NCBI RefSeq assembly: GCF_015221875.1
Contig: NZ_JACYGY010000001.1
Coordinates: forward strand, 248,001-312,000
Reading direction: 5' to 3'
Origin: Dyadobacter subterraneus
Lineage (GTDB): Bacteria > Bacteroidota > Bacteroidia > Cytophagales > Spirosomataceae
Length of the DNA: 64,000 nt
Shown here: positions 49,737 through 59,656 of the stretch, piece by piece
Layout of the letters: each line of letters starts with the position of its first letter
How positions within the stretch are numbered: the first letter of the stretch is position 1
Translations under genes and position numbers: made by a program
The notes under the pieces: generated by a model
Database searches by the model: none
Told to the model about the DNA's origin: nothing
The model's input: the letters and a program-made list of their open reading frames with translations, nothing else

Positions 49737-50360
49737 TTATTCTTCTTCCAGAGCTTCAAGAATATCCATCATACTGCCAAAATCTTTATAGCCAGGTCTT
49801 ATTTCTTCACTTCCGCGCAGGGCAATACCAATTTCGGGAAAAGTTTCGGTTAATTTATTAACAGTAATTTCATCATCCAACCCGAAACCGATCAAAATCG
49901 GATATTCTTTTACAAGCTGGGAAAGTGCGTTATTCCAGTCCTGATTCAGATCTGTGTTGGCGTCACTTTCCAAAAGAAAATAAGCAACTGTATCACCGTA
50001 GCGGCTGAAAATCGAGAAAATATCGTCCGTATCATAAGTATCCACGCTGACACGAAGTATCAGCGGCAAACTTAATTCACTTTGTAAATAAGTTAAAAGC
50101 CCTGGTGATTCAACCTGAACAAAATGTACCGGATAATCAGCCAACGCCTTTAACAGCAATTCCGGATCAGTCTGACTTGTTTCAGCAACCAGCTGTACAC
50201 CAGCCAACCAGGAACAAATCTCTTCGAATTTTTTTGGAGATATATAATTTGGAGAATCTTCATCTATGGAAAAACCAAGCATTTCCACGCCCATACCAGC
50301 ACAATAACGGGCGTCGGACAAGTTGGTAACGTTGCTGATTTTTACGGTTCTGCTAAGCAT
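49737..50360 (-). CDS. TrpF-like (phosphoribosylanthranilate isomerase superfamily) protein without catalytic residues
   Basis: The protein has 207 aa, TrpF length. The start TVKISNVTNLSDARYCAGMG and the end IALRGSEEIRPGYKDFGSM align with TrpF hallmarks (KICGIT..DA, and S-S-G-V-E...G-x-K-D). The general-base Cys of K-I-C is Ser here (KIS), and the general-acid Asp of L-L-D is Glu (LLES). Isomerase activity is therefore doubtful. No trp gene is adjacent. It may be a repurposed paralog that binds a phosphosugar. A TATCTTTG -7-like element lies on the minus strand at 50393-50400. Confidence 0.72.
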   Translation of the reverse strand: MLSRTVKISNVTNLSDARYCAGMGVEMLGFSIDEDSPNYISPKKFEEICSWLAGVQLVAETSQTDPELLLKALADYPVHFVQVESPGLLTYLQSELSLPLILRVSVDTYDTDDIFSIFSRYGDTVAYFLLESDANTDLNQDWNNALSQLVKEYPILIGFGLDDEITVNKLTETFPEIGIALRGSEEIRPGYKDFGSMMDILEALEEE

Positions 50361-50451
50361 GTTGATGGTATTTATTCTAAATATTTGTGATGCAAAGATA
50401 ATTCATCATGAGGATTATCTTGTTAACAAATTACTTTTTGAGTGAGTGGAC

Positions 50452-50870
50452 TTGAAATTGATGGCTAAAGCCTGGCTCGCTCTGAGGCTTGGCTACCCAA
50501 GGTTGAAACCTTGGGTTAGTGATTTGGCTGGGGAAATATCTTGTTTTCGTTTTGATTTTGTGTTGAAGTTGATGGCTAAGGCCTGGCTCACTCTGATGCC
50601 TGGCTACCCAAGGTTAAAACCTTGGGTTAGTGATTTGGCTGGGGAAATATCTTGTTTTCGTTTTGATTTTGTGTTGAAGTTGATGGCTAAAGCCTGGCTC
50701 ACTCTGAGGCTTGGCTACCCAAGGTTAAAACCTTGGGTTAGTGAATTGGCTGAGGAAATATTTATTTTCGGTTTTGATTTCAGGTTAAAGTTGATGGCTA
50801 AAGCCTGGCTTTGCTCGTAGTTCTGGTTACCCAAGGTTTCAACCTTGGGTGGGCGAGGAGCAACAATCTT
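50452..50870 (+). repeat. 111-bp tandem repeat, 3.6 copies, each with a CCCAAGGTT/AACCTTGGG hairpin
   Basis: Copies start at 50452, 50563, 50674 and 50785 (partial), with about 90-95 percent identity. Each holds ATGGCTAAAGCCTGGCT, then the hairpin ACCCAAGGTT...AACCTTGGGT. Because 111 is a multiple of three, a 124-codon frame stays open across it (50446-50820), but it has no protein-like properties. Together with the galM terminator it fills the 605-bp gap 50361-50965. Confidence 0.88.
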
Positions 50871-50912
50871 TCCGGCTTTAGCCAAAGCCTGATACCTCAA
50901 ATATCTACAAAC

Positions 50913-50946
50913 AAAAAAGCTGCCAGGGATAAAATCTCCGGCAGCT
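50913..50946 (-). terminator. Rho-independent terminator of galM
   Basis: AGCTGCC pairs with GGCAGCT (seven bases). On the minus strand TTTTTTGT follows, 20 bp past the galM stop. Confidence 0.8.
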
Positions 50947-50965
50947 CCTAAAAATTTTTCAATCA

Positions 50966-52129
50966 TTACTTAACCGAAAACTTATATTCCGTTGACGTTT
51001 TATAAGTTTCTCCCGGCTTCAATTCCGTAGTCGGAAACTGTGGCTGATTTGGTGAATCAGGATAATGCTCCGTTTCCAGACACAGACCGTAGCGTTTTGC
51101 ATAAGTTGCGCCTTTTCCAGTCAATTTTCCATCAAGGAAATTCCCTGTGTAAAATTGAACAGCAGGTTCAGTTGTGTAAACTTCCATAAAACGGCCGCTT
51201 TCCGGATCTTTTACAGTGGCGAAAAGAGCGAAACTTTTATCGGCGCCGCTGATCACCCAGCAATGATCGTATCCGCCGCCATTTTTAATTTGCTCATCAG
51301 CAACATCATTGATTCTTTTTCCTACCAATGTAGGCTCGTTAAAATCAAATGGCGTTCCTTTTACAGCTCTTAATTTTCCTGTTGGAATCAAAGTTGCATT
51401 TACCGGAACCATGCTGTCTGATTTGATATAAACCTCATGATTTAAAATATCACGTTTCAGACCAGTCAAATTGAAATAAGAGTGGTTTGTAAGGTTAATA
51501 ACTGTATTTTTATCAGTAGTCGCTTCGTAATCAATGCGCAATCCGTTATCGTTTGAAAGTGTATAAGTCACTTTCACATTTAATGTTCCAGGATAGCCTT
51601 CTTCTCCGTCTTTACTTACATACTTCAATTCAAGACCAACAAGTGAGTCTTTTTTGATCTCAGTAGCATCCCAAAGTTTTTTGTTAAAACCCTGAATACC
51701 GCCATGTAAGGAATTTGGACCGTTGTTAATTGGCAACTTATATGTTTTGCCGTCCAACGTAAATTTCCCATTGGCAATGCGGTTTCCATAACGACCAACG
51801 AGCGCACCGAAAAACGGATTTTCTCCGATATACGGTGCTAATGAGTCAAAGCCCAATACTACATCTTCCCACTTTCCACTCTTATCTTTCGCTGTTAATT
51901 CAGTAATAATACCACCGAAATTGGTGATTTTTACTGTCATTCCGTTGGCATTTTTCAGCGTGTAAAGATCCGCTTTTTTACCATCGGGAAGGTCTCCGAA
52001 TACTTCTTTCGAAATCGTACTGGTCATTGTTTTACTTTCGTTTTCGTTTTCCTTTTCCTTTTTTGTTTTTGAGCAGCTCATCAGACCAATGCCAATCAGC
52101 GCAGCGAATATAAGTGATCGTTTTTTCAT
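50966..52129 (-). CDS. galM: Aldose 1-epimerase (mutarotase), lipoprotein
   Basis: The protein has 387 aa with a lipoprotein signal (LIGIGLMSC, Cys about 19) and a Lys/Glu-rich linker. The GalM beta-sandwich carries NFGGIITELTAKDKSG, FGALVGRYGNRIANG, the catalytic His in NLTNHSYFNLTG and the region GGGYDHCWVIS with a second His. The catalytic Glu is in GLCLETEHYPDSPN. It interconverts alpha and beta anomers of galactose or other aldoses at the envelope. It lies 25 bp after galK, in an operon for galactose use, possibly galactan side chains of pectin. Confidence 0.92.
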   Translation of the reverse strand: MKKRSLIFAALIGIGLMSCSKTKKEKENENESKTMTSTISKEVFGDLPDGKKADLYTLKNANGMTVKITNFGGIITELTAKDKSGKWEDVVLGFDSLAPYIGENPFFGALVGRYGNRIANGKFTLDGKTYKLPINNGPNSLHGGIQGFNKKLWDATEIKKDSLVGLELKYVSKDGEEGYPGTLNVKVTYTLSNDNGLRIDYEATTDKNTVINLTNHSYFNLTGLKRDILNHEVYIKSDSMVPVNATLIPTGKLRAVKGTPFDFNEPTLVGKRINDVADEQIKNGGGYDHCWVISGADKSFALFATVKDPESGRFMEVYTTEPAVQFYTGNFLDGKLTGKGATYAKRYGLCLETEHYPDSPNQPQFPTTELKPGETYKTSTEYKFSVK

Positions 52130-52154
52130 GGGGTATTTTCCGGAATTATTAAGG

Positions 52155-53348
52155 TTAAGCGTTTAATACAATTTCCTCGGTTCCATCAGTGATCTGCACC
52201 CGATAGCACGGCAATTTTATTTGAAATTTATCGTCATAAGCTTTCTTCATTTTTGCTTCAAAAGCTTCAACAGCGTCTTTTTTTACCAGATTGATCGTGC
52301 AGCCGCCAAAGCCTCCACCCATCATCCGCGCTCCGATTACAGACGGATCGTCCGATGTCTGATCTACCAAAAAGTCAAGTTCGTCGCAGCTTACTTCATA
52401 TTCATGTTGAAGTCCCTGGTGCGTTTCATACATTTTTTTGCCAAAACTGATAAGATCACCAGCCGTCAGGAAATCACAGGCAACCTGGACGCGTTCAATT
52501 TCCTCTGTCATGTATTTACAACGACGATAAACGACATCACTCATTTCGTCCTTATGCGCTTCTATTAATGCTGGCGTAGCATCACGCAGACTTTTGATTT
52601 CAGGATGATGTTTTTGCAAAATCACAACGCCCATTTCACATTCCAGACGACGGGTGTTATATTCTGAACTTGCAAGGGAATGTTCAACCAGCGTATTACA
52701 AAGCACAAGCATGTACTCATCCATTGGAAAAGGGAAATATTCGTATTCCAGTGAGCGGCAATCCAGACGGATCACAGCTTCTTTTTTCCCAAAACCGGAA
52801 GCAAACTGATCCATAATTCCACACTGAACGCCAACATATTCGTTCTCCGCTTTTTGAGACATTTTTACAATAGAAAACCTGTCAAGTCCTAAATTGAAAA
52901 CTTCATTCAGCGCAAATAGTAAACAACATTCCAAAGCAGCAGAAGAAGACATTCCGGCTCCCTGAGGTACGTCCCCGCCAAAAGCAGCCTGAAATCCACC
53001 AATATTTAAGTTGTTTTTATAGATCTGCTCAATGATACCTAATTGAAAATAAGTCCATTTCTGATCTGGTTTTGAAATATCATCAACCTGAAAAGTGTAG
53101 GTTTCATTTAAATCAACCGCATAGAGAACAACCTGATTATCGGTTCGTGGAGAAATGGCGAAATAGACAGCCTTGTCTACGCTGGCCGGCAGTACAAATC
53201 CATTGTTATAATCGGTATGTTCTCCGATCAGATTAATTCTTCCCGGTGAGCGAAATAGTCTGAAATTTTCTGTGCCGGCATTATCACCAAAATGCTCAAT
53301 ATATTTTTCACGGATACGTTCTGCCGTGCTCAATTCTGTACTTGTCAT
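52155..53348 (-). CDS. galK: Galactokinase
   Basis: The protein has 397 aa of the GHMP kinase family. The galactokinase signature is GRINLIGEHTDYNNGFVLP, the ATP-binding motif VPQGAGMSSSAALE and the third motif GGGFGGCTINL near the C-terminus. The catalytic Asp is in QCGIMDQFASGFG. It phosphorylates alpha-D-galactose at C1 with ATP in the cytosol. It is co-transcribed with galM; galT and galE are not in the window. Confidence 0.95.
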   Translation of the reverse strand: MTSTELSTAERIREKYIEHFGDNAGTENFRLFRSPGRINLIGEHTDYNNGFVLPASVDKAVYFAISPRTDNQVVLYAVDLNETYTFQVDDISKPDQKWTYFQLGIIEQIYKNNLNIGGFQAAFGGDVPQGAGMSSSAALECCLLFALNEVFNLGLDRFSIVKMSQKAENEYVGVQCGIMDQFASGFGKKEAVIRLDCRSLEYEYFPFPMDEYMLVLCNTLVEHSLASSEYNTRRLECEMGVVILQKHHPEIKSLRDATPALIEAHKDEMSDVVYRRCKYMTEEIERVQVACDFLTAGDLISFGKKMYETHQGLQHEYEVSCDELDFLVDQTSDDPSVIGARMMGGGFGGCTINLVKKDAVEAFEAKMKKAYDDKFQIKLPCYRVQITDGTEEIVLNA

Positions 53349-53408
53349 TTATTTTTTTGTTTGAATTATCAACCAGCTATTGGCATGATAATCGTTTTTT
53401 TTATGCTT

Positions 53409-54350
53409 TTAATATCCTTTTGCAAGGTTAATTTCATTGATCGGTGAACCGCCACCTTCTATCGTCATCATATTGTTAAGGAATAAGTCCACTTTCCCGA
53501 CATGTTCATCCGCATGTCCGCCACCGGTATGCTGACTCAAAATAACGTTTTCCATTTTCCACAATGGATTATCATTCGGAATCGGTTCAACTTCGGTAAC
53601 ATCCAAAACGGCTCCGTCGAGATGTTTTAAATTAAGCGCTTCAATAAGTGCCTTCTCATCGGTTGTACTTCCACGACCAACACTCGCATAAACACTGCCT
53701 TTTTTCATTGCCTGAAACATAGCCTGATCAGCAAAATTAGCGGCAGATCCAGGTAGAGTATTAATTACCAGATCAGTATTTGGTAAAACATTCAGCAAAT
53801 CTTCTTTGGAGTGAAGATCTGCTTCTGGTGAAGTTCTGGCCATTAAATGCAGCGTACAGCCAAATCCTTGTAATAAAAGTTTAACCGTACTGCCAATTGT
53901 TCCTGCACCAAGTATCACAACTTCCTGTCCCGAAAGCAGACGTAATTCAGCTCTTAATGGCGTTCCAACCCATTCTGTTTTTTCTTTTAATAATGTAAGT
54001 TTGTCAAGGCCGCGATAAAGTGCCAGCACGCCACCAACGATCGATTCAGCACATGGACGCGCGAACCAGTCGCCCATATTGGCCACTTTCGTTTGCCCGT
54101 TTAATCTTACCGAAGCATATTGATCAAAACCGGCAGAATCAAGCTGCCAGAATTTCAAATTATTTAAAGGTTCAGAAAACCAGTCCAGTGGTGGGTTTCC
54201 CAGAATATAATCGGCTTCATAAAACAAATTTTGTGCTTCTGTTTTCGATTGCGTGTCAGATTGAAAATGAATTGTATATTTTTCCGAAAGGGCCTCTGTT
54301 AATCTGTTTCGCAGTGCTTCGTCAAAATTTGAATGACAGTATATGATCAT
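53409..54350 (-). CDS. D-isomer-specific 2-hydroxyacid dehydrogenase
   Basis: The protein has 313 aa. The NAD-binding motif is VVILGAGTIGSTVKLLLQGF (about residue 140). Further family marks are VINTLPGSAANFADQAMF, the catalytic-type Arg in SVGRGSTTDEKALIEAL, Glu in LDVTEVEPIP and the catalytic His in ILSQHTGGGHADEH. It oxidises or reduces a D-2-hydroxyacid, with glyoxylate/hydroxypyruvate reductase types as nearest guess. Substrate unknown. It lies 60 bp upstream of galK on the same strand and may be co-transcribed. Confidence 0.85.
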   Translation of the reverse strand: MIIYCHSNFDEALRNRLTEALSEKYTIHFQSDTQSKTEAQNLFYEADYILGNPPLDWFSEPLNNLKFWQLDSAGFDQYASVRLNGQTKVANMGDWFARPCAESIVGGVLALYRGLDKLTLLKEKTEWVGTPLRAELRLLSGQEVVILGAGTIGSTVKLLLQGFGCTLHLMARTSPEADLHSKEDLLNVLPNTDLVINTLPGSAANFADQAMFQAMKKGSVYASVGRGSTTDEKALIEALNLKHLDGAVLDVTEVEPIPNDNPLWKMENVILSQHTGGGHADEHVGKVDLFLNNMMTIEGGGSPINEINLAKGY

Positions 54351-54512
54351 TGTGTTTTATTTTAAGAGAGAAAAATTCCCGTTTTTACCTGTAAATTTTA
54401 AAATTATCTTTTCAACAATTTATAACATGCCGGGAATGATTTATAATTAATCGTTAAAGCTACATTAAGAAAGGTAACGGACAAACTGCATTTTATTCAT
54501 TCAAGTGAAATC

Positions 54513-55028
54513 TTACAATCGTGCCAGAATTTTCTTTCCCCTTGATCGGTATGCTGCCGTTTCATATTCCATATTTTCCTCAATAATAATACGAAGTTCA
54601 TTTTTGATTTCCGGGTATATTTTTGAAAGATTGAAAAGTACTGTCAGCGCAAAAGCCTTGATTGCAATGGCAGTTTCCCGTTTTTGAAGAAAATGAAAAC
54701 AAGCATCCATGACTTCGCCATGAAATTCTTCTGGTATTATCAAATCTTCCAGAATACGTAAACTGTTTCTGATCACTGCATTGTGTACATCGTTTCTTTT
54801 CAGTTGATCCACCAGGACCCTGATATAAGGCTGAACAATTTCCGGCTTTTTCTGAGCCGCCCAACTTACACTCCAAGCCGCCCGCTGCGCAACACGAATA
54901 TCGTTTGATAAAAAGCATTTGATAAGTTCTTTGAAATTTTTATCAGAAGAAACCGCGAATTCAGTGATTTTTAGTGCGTGTTTTTTGAAGTGGATTTGTT
55001 GTTTTAAAAGTTCTTCCCGGATGTTCAT
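54513..55028 (-). CDS. HEAT-repeat-like helical protein
   Basis: The protein has 171 aa, almost entirely helical, without signal peptide or membrane segment. Pairs of helices such as RVAQRAAWSVSWAAQKKPEI and AIAIKAFALTVLFNLSKIYP resemble HEAT/armadillo units. The family is not further recognised. Such small solenoids usually mediate protein contacts. Confidence 0.6.
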   Translation of the reverse strand: MNIREELLKQQIHFKKHALKITEFAVSSDKNFKELIKCFLSNDIRVAQRAAWSVSWAAQKKPEIVQPYIRVLVDQLKRNDVHNAVIRNSLRILEDLIIPEEFHGEVMDACFHFLQKRETAIAIKAFALTVLFNLSKIYPEIKNELRIIIEENMEYETAAYRSRGKKILARL

Positions 55029-55154
55029 GAGTTTTGGTTATCCAAGGTTTTATAAACAGATTGAAATGTTGATTTAAAATCAATTTGTGGATAAAGTTAT
55101 GTCACCCCGTTGGGGTTGGGAAATGGGTATACCCAGCTCCTTTCTACAATAATG

Positions 55155-55199
55155 TCATCCCTTCGGGATTTCGAATATTCCACAATCCCGAAGGGATGA
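55155..55199. repeat. Palindromic intergenic repeat (TCATCCCTTCGGGATT)
   Basis: TCATCCCTTCGGGATT and AATCCCGAAGGGATGA pair perfectly over 16 bp around a 13-base loop. A shorter CACCCCGTTGGGGTTG hairpin precedes it near 55103. Nothing else is seen in the 308-bp gap 55029-55336. Confidence 0.8.
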
Positions 55200-55336
55200 T
55201 ATTATCATAGCAAAGCCGTTTGACAACTATGGCGTAACCCTGAAAGTGTGACATAACCTACGCGAATAATTGATTTTAAATCATGATTATTCCTATTAAT
55301 TCAAATTGAAACAAACATAAACTACACTACAAATCT

Positions 55337-57709
55337 CTATTGAAAAAATCCCGCCAAAACAACTTTCTTCTGGTCCTTAATCAAATCAACCTCCAATGTT
55401 TTCGTACCCAATTTTAATTTTTGTTTCCCCGAATTCCCTGAAACTAATGATACCGAAACCAACTTTCCATTTTTCCATTGTTCGTCAACCGTAACATTTC
55501 CACGCGCTTTCAAACCTTTTATTTCGCCGGTTAGCCATGAATCTGGTAAGGCGGGTAATAATTCAATGACACCAGCTTGTGATTGCAAAAGCATTTCAGC
55601 GATCCCAGCCGTTGAGCCCATATTTCCATCCAATTGAAAAGGCGGATGGGCACATAGTAAATTTGAATAAGATCCGCCTCCATTCATCATATTTTCTGTT
55701 TTGTCACCAACCGGACGAAGGATTCTTTTGAACAATGAATAGGCGCGATTTCCATCCTGCAATCTGGCCCAGAAATTCACCTTCCAGGCAAGCGACCAAC
55801 CGGTTCCTTCATCCCCACGCGCATCCAATGTTACTCGGGCGGCTTTGGCAAATTCTGGTGTGGCAGTCGGGGAAATCTGGCGTCCGGGGTGCAAGGCGAA
55901 AAGATGTGAAACGTGACGATGTTTATCCGTTGAATCGTCAACATCTTCATTCCATTCCTGCAATTGTCCCCACTTACCAATTTGCGGTGGCTGGATCTGA
56001 TCTCTTACTTTTTGCGCTTCACTGGCAAAATCTGCATCTGTTTTTAAAACTTTACTGGCAAGAATGGTATTGGAGAGTACATCCCAGGCAATCTGATGGT
56101 CCATGGATGCGCCGGTAGAAATTCCGCCGTGTTCAGGAGAATAGGAAGGCGACGAAACCAGAAAGCCGCTTTTCCCTTTGGTCAGATAATCGATCCAGAA
56201 TAACGAAGCTTCCTTCATGATCGGATAAGCTGTATTTTTTAGATAATTAACATCGTTGGTAAAAGCGTAATGTTCCCAAAGATGCTGACTTAGCCAACCT
56301 GCGCCTCCCGGATAAAATCCCCATGGAAAACTCCAACCGGGAGAAGTAAATCCATAAGCATTCAGCATCGTATTCACTGTCCAGCCACGGGTGCCGAAAA
56401 ATTCTTTGGCTGCCAATTTTCCAGGCTCAACAATTGATTTGGTGAAATCGGATAATGGAAGATAACATTCTGATAAATTCGTAACTTCCGCCGGCCAGTA
56501 CAACATTTGCATGTTGATATTGGTGTGATAATCATTTGCCCAAGGCGGATTTGTACTGTCATTCCATTTCCCCTGTAAGCTCATCGGCATAGTGCCCGGG
56601 CGCGTGGAAGAAATCATCAGATACCGTCCGTATTGAAAATACAAAACTTCAAAAACTGGATCAGGCGTACCCTTGAAATAAGCAATTTGTCTTTTGTCGG
56701 TTGGAAGTGAATTTGCTTTGTCAGTACCAAGATTTAGAGAAACGCGGTCGAACAAGTTTTTGTAATCCTTTTGCTGTTCTGCTTGAAGTACGATTTCATT
56801 TTTACCAATAACCGCAGTAATAACTTGCTGATTTATTCTCTTATAATCGTTGCCTTTATAATTCGGAAATTGATAAGTGTAATCGGTAGCTGCGGTATGG
56901 ATCAGCGTAATTTTTCTGGCATTTTTTACAGTGACAATTCCGCCTTCATAACTTATTTTTCCATCCGTATCAATCCGATAAGTCGTTTCAAATTCCTGTT
57001 TGTTATCTTTCAAACTTCCGCCGAAAATGTACTGGTTCTTTTCAAATTTCTCATATTCTTTTTTGTGTGGCGTAGTAAAACGGATAGAATACGTTTCAGC
57101 CGAGGTTGATTTGAAATTGTAAACCATCACTCTTGAAGGATAATTTCCAAAGTAAGTCCGTTCGAATTTTTCTTTTCCAACTTCATAGTTAACTTTTCCT
57201 GTCGCGGTCGAAATATCCAATTCTCGACGATAATTTTTTACTTCGCCGGTATGGGAAACGCTGACATACAGATCTCCCATCGTCTGCTGGGCACCGAAAT
57301 CACTTGAAGGCGTATTTCCCTTTTTTTCGTGGATAATGCCAGTCATTTCTGCGCTGGCAAGTTTATCCGCTTCTTCCAGTTTTCCCTGAGCGAGTAGCTC
57401 TCTTACTTTTGGAAGCGTTTTGTAAGCATCTTTCCTTAATCCGAAATTATATTCATCATTGGCACCTTTGCCTCCTGCCCACAAACTCCCTTCTGAAAAT
57501 TGCAGTCTTTCTTCCGCCGGATCGCCAAAAAACATAACACCCAGATATCCGTTTCCGATCGGTAATGCCTGCGTCATCCAGTCGGTTGCGGGAGCGTCAT
57601 ACCAGAGTTTCAACACCTTTTGCTTTTCTGTTTTTTGAGAAAAAACAGAAAATGAAATCTGGGAAAACAAAATGACGAGCAGAAAAGGTCTTGAATAAGG
57701 AAATAACAT
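55337..57709 (-). CDS. GH95-family alpha-L-fucosidase/galactosidase-like glycoside hydrolase, exported
   Basis: I start at ATG 57709 (MLFPYSRPFLLVILFSQ, a signal peptide), giving 790 aa; the longer frame adds 29 membrane-like residues from terminator DNA. The N-terminal GH95 beta-domain is seen in ALPIGNGYLGVMFFGDPAEE and LQFSEGSLWAGG. The catalytic barrel has the block YHTNINMQMLYWPAEVTNLS with the paired Asn residues, SFPWGFYPGGAGWLSQHLWE, and WNEDVDDSTDKHRHVSHLFA. GH95 enzymes cleave terminal alpha-L-fucose or L-galactose. Pectin rhamnogalacturonan-II or xyloglucan side chains are plausible substrates. Confidence 0.88.
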   Translation of the reverse strand: MLFPYSRPFLLVILFSQISFSVFSQKTEKQKVLKLWYDAPATDWMTQALPIGNGYLGVMFFGDPAEERLQFSEGSLWAGGKGANDEYNFGLRKDAYKTLPKVRELLAQGKLEEADKLASAEMTGIIHEKKGNTPSSDFGAQQTMGDLYVSVSHTGEVKNYRRELDISTATGKVNYEVGKEKFERTYFGNYPSRVMVYNFKSTSAETYSIRFTTPHKKEYEKFEKNQYIFGGSLKDNKQEFETTYRIDTDGKISYEGGIVTVKNARKITLIHTAATDYTYQFPNYKGNDYKRINQQVITAVIGKNEIVLQAEQQKDYKNLFDRVSLNLGTDKANSLPTDKRQIAYFKGTPDPVFEVLYFQYGRYLMISSTRPGTMPMSLQGKWNDSTNPPWANDYHTNINMQMLYWPAEVTNLSECYLPLSDFTKSIVEPGKLAAKEFFGTRGWTVNTMLNAYGFTSPGWSFPWGFYPGGAGWLSQHLWEHYAFTNDVNYLKNTAYPIMKEASLFWIDYLTKGKSGFLVSSPSYSPEHGGISTGASMDHQIAWDVLSNTILASKVLKTDADFASEAQKVRDQIQPPQIGKWGQLQEWNEDVDDSTDKHRHVSHLFALHPGRQISPTATPEFAKAARVTLDARGDEGTGWSLAWKVNFWARLQDGNRAYSLFKRILRPVGDKTENMMNGGGSYSNLLCAHPPFQLDGNMGSTAGIAEMLLQSQAGVIELLPALPDSWLTGEIKGLKARGNVTVDEQWKNGKLVSVSLVSGNSGKQKLKLGTKTLEVDLIKDQKKVVLAGFFQ

Positions 57710-57751
57710 AAATAAGGATTTTAGGAATTTGTAGCACAAAGTAAATAAAAA

Positions 57752-57774
57752 GCCCCACGCAAATGCGCAGGGCC
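57752..57774 (-). terminator. Rho-independent terminator of fumC
   Basis: On the minus strand GGCCCTGCGCATTTGCGTGGGGC forms a GC-rich stem with a small internal loop, followed by TTTTTATTT, 28 bp past the fumC stop. Confidence 0.78.
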
Positions 57775-57802
57775 AGTATAATATTCCTGATATCAATCGA
57801 AA

Positions 57803-59203
57803 TTATTTGATCTCGCCAACCATTTCTTCCGGTTTAACCCAGGCGTCAAATTCCTCAGGCGTAACATAACCCAAAGCAACGGCGGTTTCTTTCAAAGTTG
57901 TACCGTTTTTATGCGCAGTCTGAGCGATTTCGGCAGCTTTGTAATAACCGATTTTTGTGTTCAGAGATGTTACCAACATCAATGAGTTGTTCACATGTTT
58001 TTTGATGTTTTCATGCAATGGTTCGATACCGACTGCACAATTATCATTAAATGAAACGCAAACGTCACCGATTAAACGTGCAGAATGAAGGAAATTGTAA
58101 GCCATTAAAGGTTTGAAAACGTTCAATTCAAAATGTCCGTTTGAGCCTCCGATGCTGATCGCTACGTCATTTCCCATAACCTGCGCCGCTACCATTGTCA
58201 TCGCTTCGCATTGCGTTGGATTTACTTTTCCCGGCATGATCGAACTTCCCGGTTCGTTGTCCGGAATATGGATTTCACCGATTCCTGAACGTGGTCCGGA
58301 AGACAACATACGGATATCATTTCCGATTTTCATTAAACTTACTGCAACAGTTTTCAAAGCACCGTGCGCTTCCACGATCGCATCATGAGCAGCCAAGGCT
58401 TCGAATTTATTTTCAGCTGTGATGAAAGGCAGACCCGTTAAAAGTGCAATATGTTTGGCAACATTTTCAGAATAACCTTCCGGCGTATTGATACCAGTTC
58501 CAACCGCAGTTCCACCCAAAGCAAGTTCAGAAAGGTGAGAAAGTGTATGGTAAATGGCGCGTAAACCGTGATCTAATTGAGAAGCATAACCACCAAATTC
58601 CTGTCCAAGTGTTAAAGGCGTAGCATCCATAAAGTGAGTACGGCCGATTTTCACAACATGTTTGAAAGCTTCTGCTTTTGCTTTCAGCGTGTCACGTAAT
58701 TTGGTGATTCCAGGAATCGTAACGTCAACCAGAATTTTATAAGCTGCAATATGCATTGCAGTCGGGAAAGTATCGTTTGACGATTGTGATTTGTTCACAT
58801 CATCATTTGGATGTAAAAACTTAGTTTTATCAGCCAGATCGCCGCCTTGCAAAACGTGTCCGCGGTAGGCGATAACTTCATTGCAATTCATGTTTGACTG
58901 CGTGCCTGAACCTGTTTGCCAAACCACCAACGGGAATTGATCTTCCAGTCCGCCTGTCAATATTTCATCACAAACTTTTCCTATAAGATCACTTTTTTCT
59001 TGTGGAAGTACACCTGCTTCTGCATTTGTAATGGCAGCCGCTTTTTTCAAATAAGCAAATGCTCTGATAATTTCTTTCGGCATTTTATTGATGTCCTGCG
59101 CAATCGGGAAGTTCTGGATAGAGCGTTGCGTTTGAGCGCCCCAATATACATGAGCAGGTACCTGCACTTCGCCCATGGTGTCTTTTTCTATGCGGTATTC
59201 CAT
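57803..59203 (-). CDS. fumC: Class II fumarate hydratase
   Basis: The protein has 466 aa, the usual length. The signature [11 protein letters not shown] is at about residue 318, [14 protein letters not shown] at about 139 and the catalytic His in [12 protein letters not shown] at about 189. It interconverts fumarate and malate in the TCA cycle as a cytosolic tetramer. The N-terminus [20 protein letters not shown] is characteristic. Single gene with its own terminator. Confidence 0.95.
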   Translation of the reverse strand: MEYRIEKDTMGEVQVPAHVYWGAQTQRSIQNFPIAQDINKMPKEIIRAFAYLKKAAAITNAEAGVLPQEKSDLIGKVCDEILTGGLEDQFPLVVWQTGSGTQSNMNCNEVIAYRGHVLQGGDLADKTKFLHPNDDVNKSQSSNDTFPTAMHIAAYKILVDVTIPGITKLRDTLKAKAEAFKHVVKIGRTHFMDATPLTLGQEFGGYASQLDHGLRAIYHTLSHLSELALGGTAVGTGINTPEGYSENVAKHIALLTGLPFITAENKFEALAAHDAIVEAHGALKTVAVSLMKIGNDIRMLSSGPRSGIGEIHIPDNEPGSSIMPGKVNPTQCEAMTMVAAQVMGNDVAISIGGSNGHFELNVFKPLMAYNFLHSARLIGDVCVSFNDNCAVGIEPLHENIKKHVNNSLMLVTSLNTKIGYYKAAEIAQTAHKNGTTLKETAVALGYVTPEEFDAWVKPEEMVGEIK

Positions 59204-59419
59204 TTTATAACGGTAATATTAATGTAAAATGAATGAATCAGATTTGGATGGTAAAGTTAGGGTTGGATGCTGAGTTTTTAGTATTTTTTTGTGGATAAAT
59301 GTTTTGGAAAGGAAATAATACAGACTCGATGATCTAGAATTGATTAAGTTGCTTTCTCAATAAAAACAGTTTAAATTGGTAACTATATTGTAAATACTTA
59401 AATACCAGAGCAAGCAGCC

Positions 59420-59656
59420 ATGACACACACAATCAATATAGAAACAAAAGATGAAAAGGATTTTAAGCTAATGAAGGGACTAGCAAATCGGCTTGGTTTA
59501 CCAGTCGCTGAAAGACATACGGAGGAGCTCTTGATGACGTAAGAAGATTCTTTATTGAAACTTTTTGGAAGTTGGGAAAGTGATGAATCCGGTGATGAGC
59601 TGGCTGCAATAATCCATTCTGCCCGAAATGATAATCCCCGTGATATTCAGTTATGA
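59420..59656 (+). pseudogene. VapB-type antitoxin, interrupted by TAA
   Basis: From ATG 59420 the frame reads about 40 residues (THTINIETKDEKDF...VAERHTEELLMT), meets TAA at 59540-59542, then continues in the same frame as EDSLLKLFGSWESDESGDEL...NPRDIQL and ends at TGA 59654. The C-terminal LFGSW/RDIQL part is typical of VapB-like antitoxins that precede a PIN toxin. The ATGA overlap with the toxin start at 59653 shows the original operon. The premature stop makes it a likely pseudogene. Confidence 0.75.

Noticed and set aside
50446..50820. 124-codon open frame on the plus strand
   Set aside because: It is fully explained by the 111-bp tandem repeat whose length is a multiple of three; low complexity, and it starts at a non-ATG codon.
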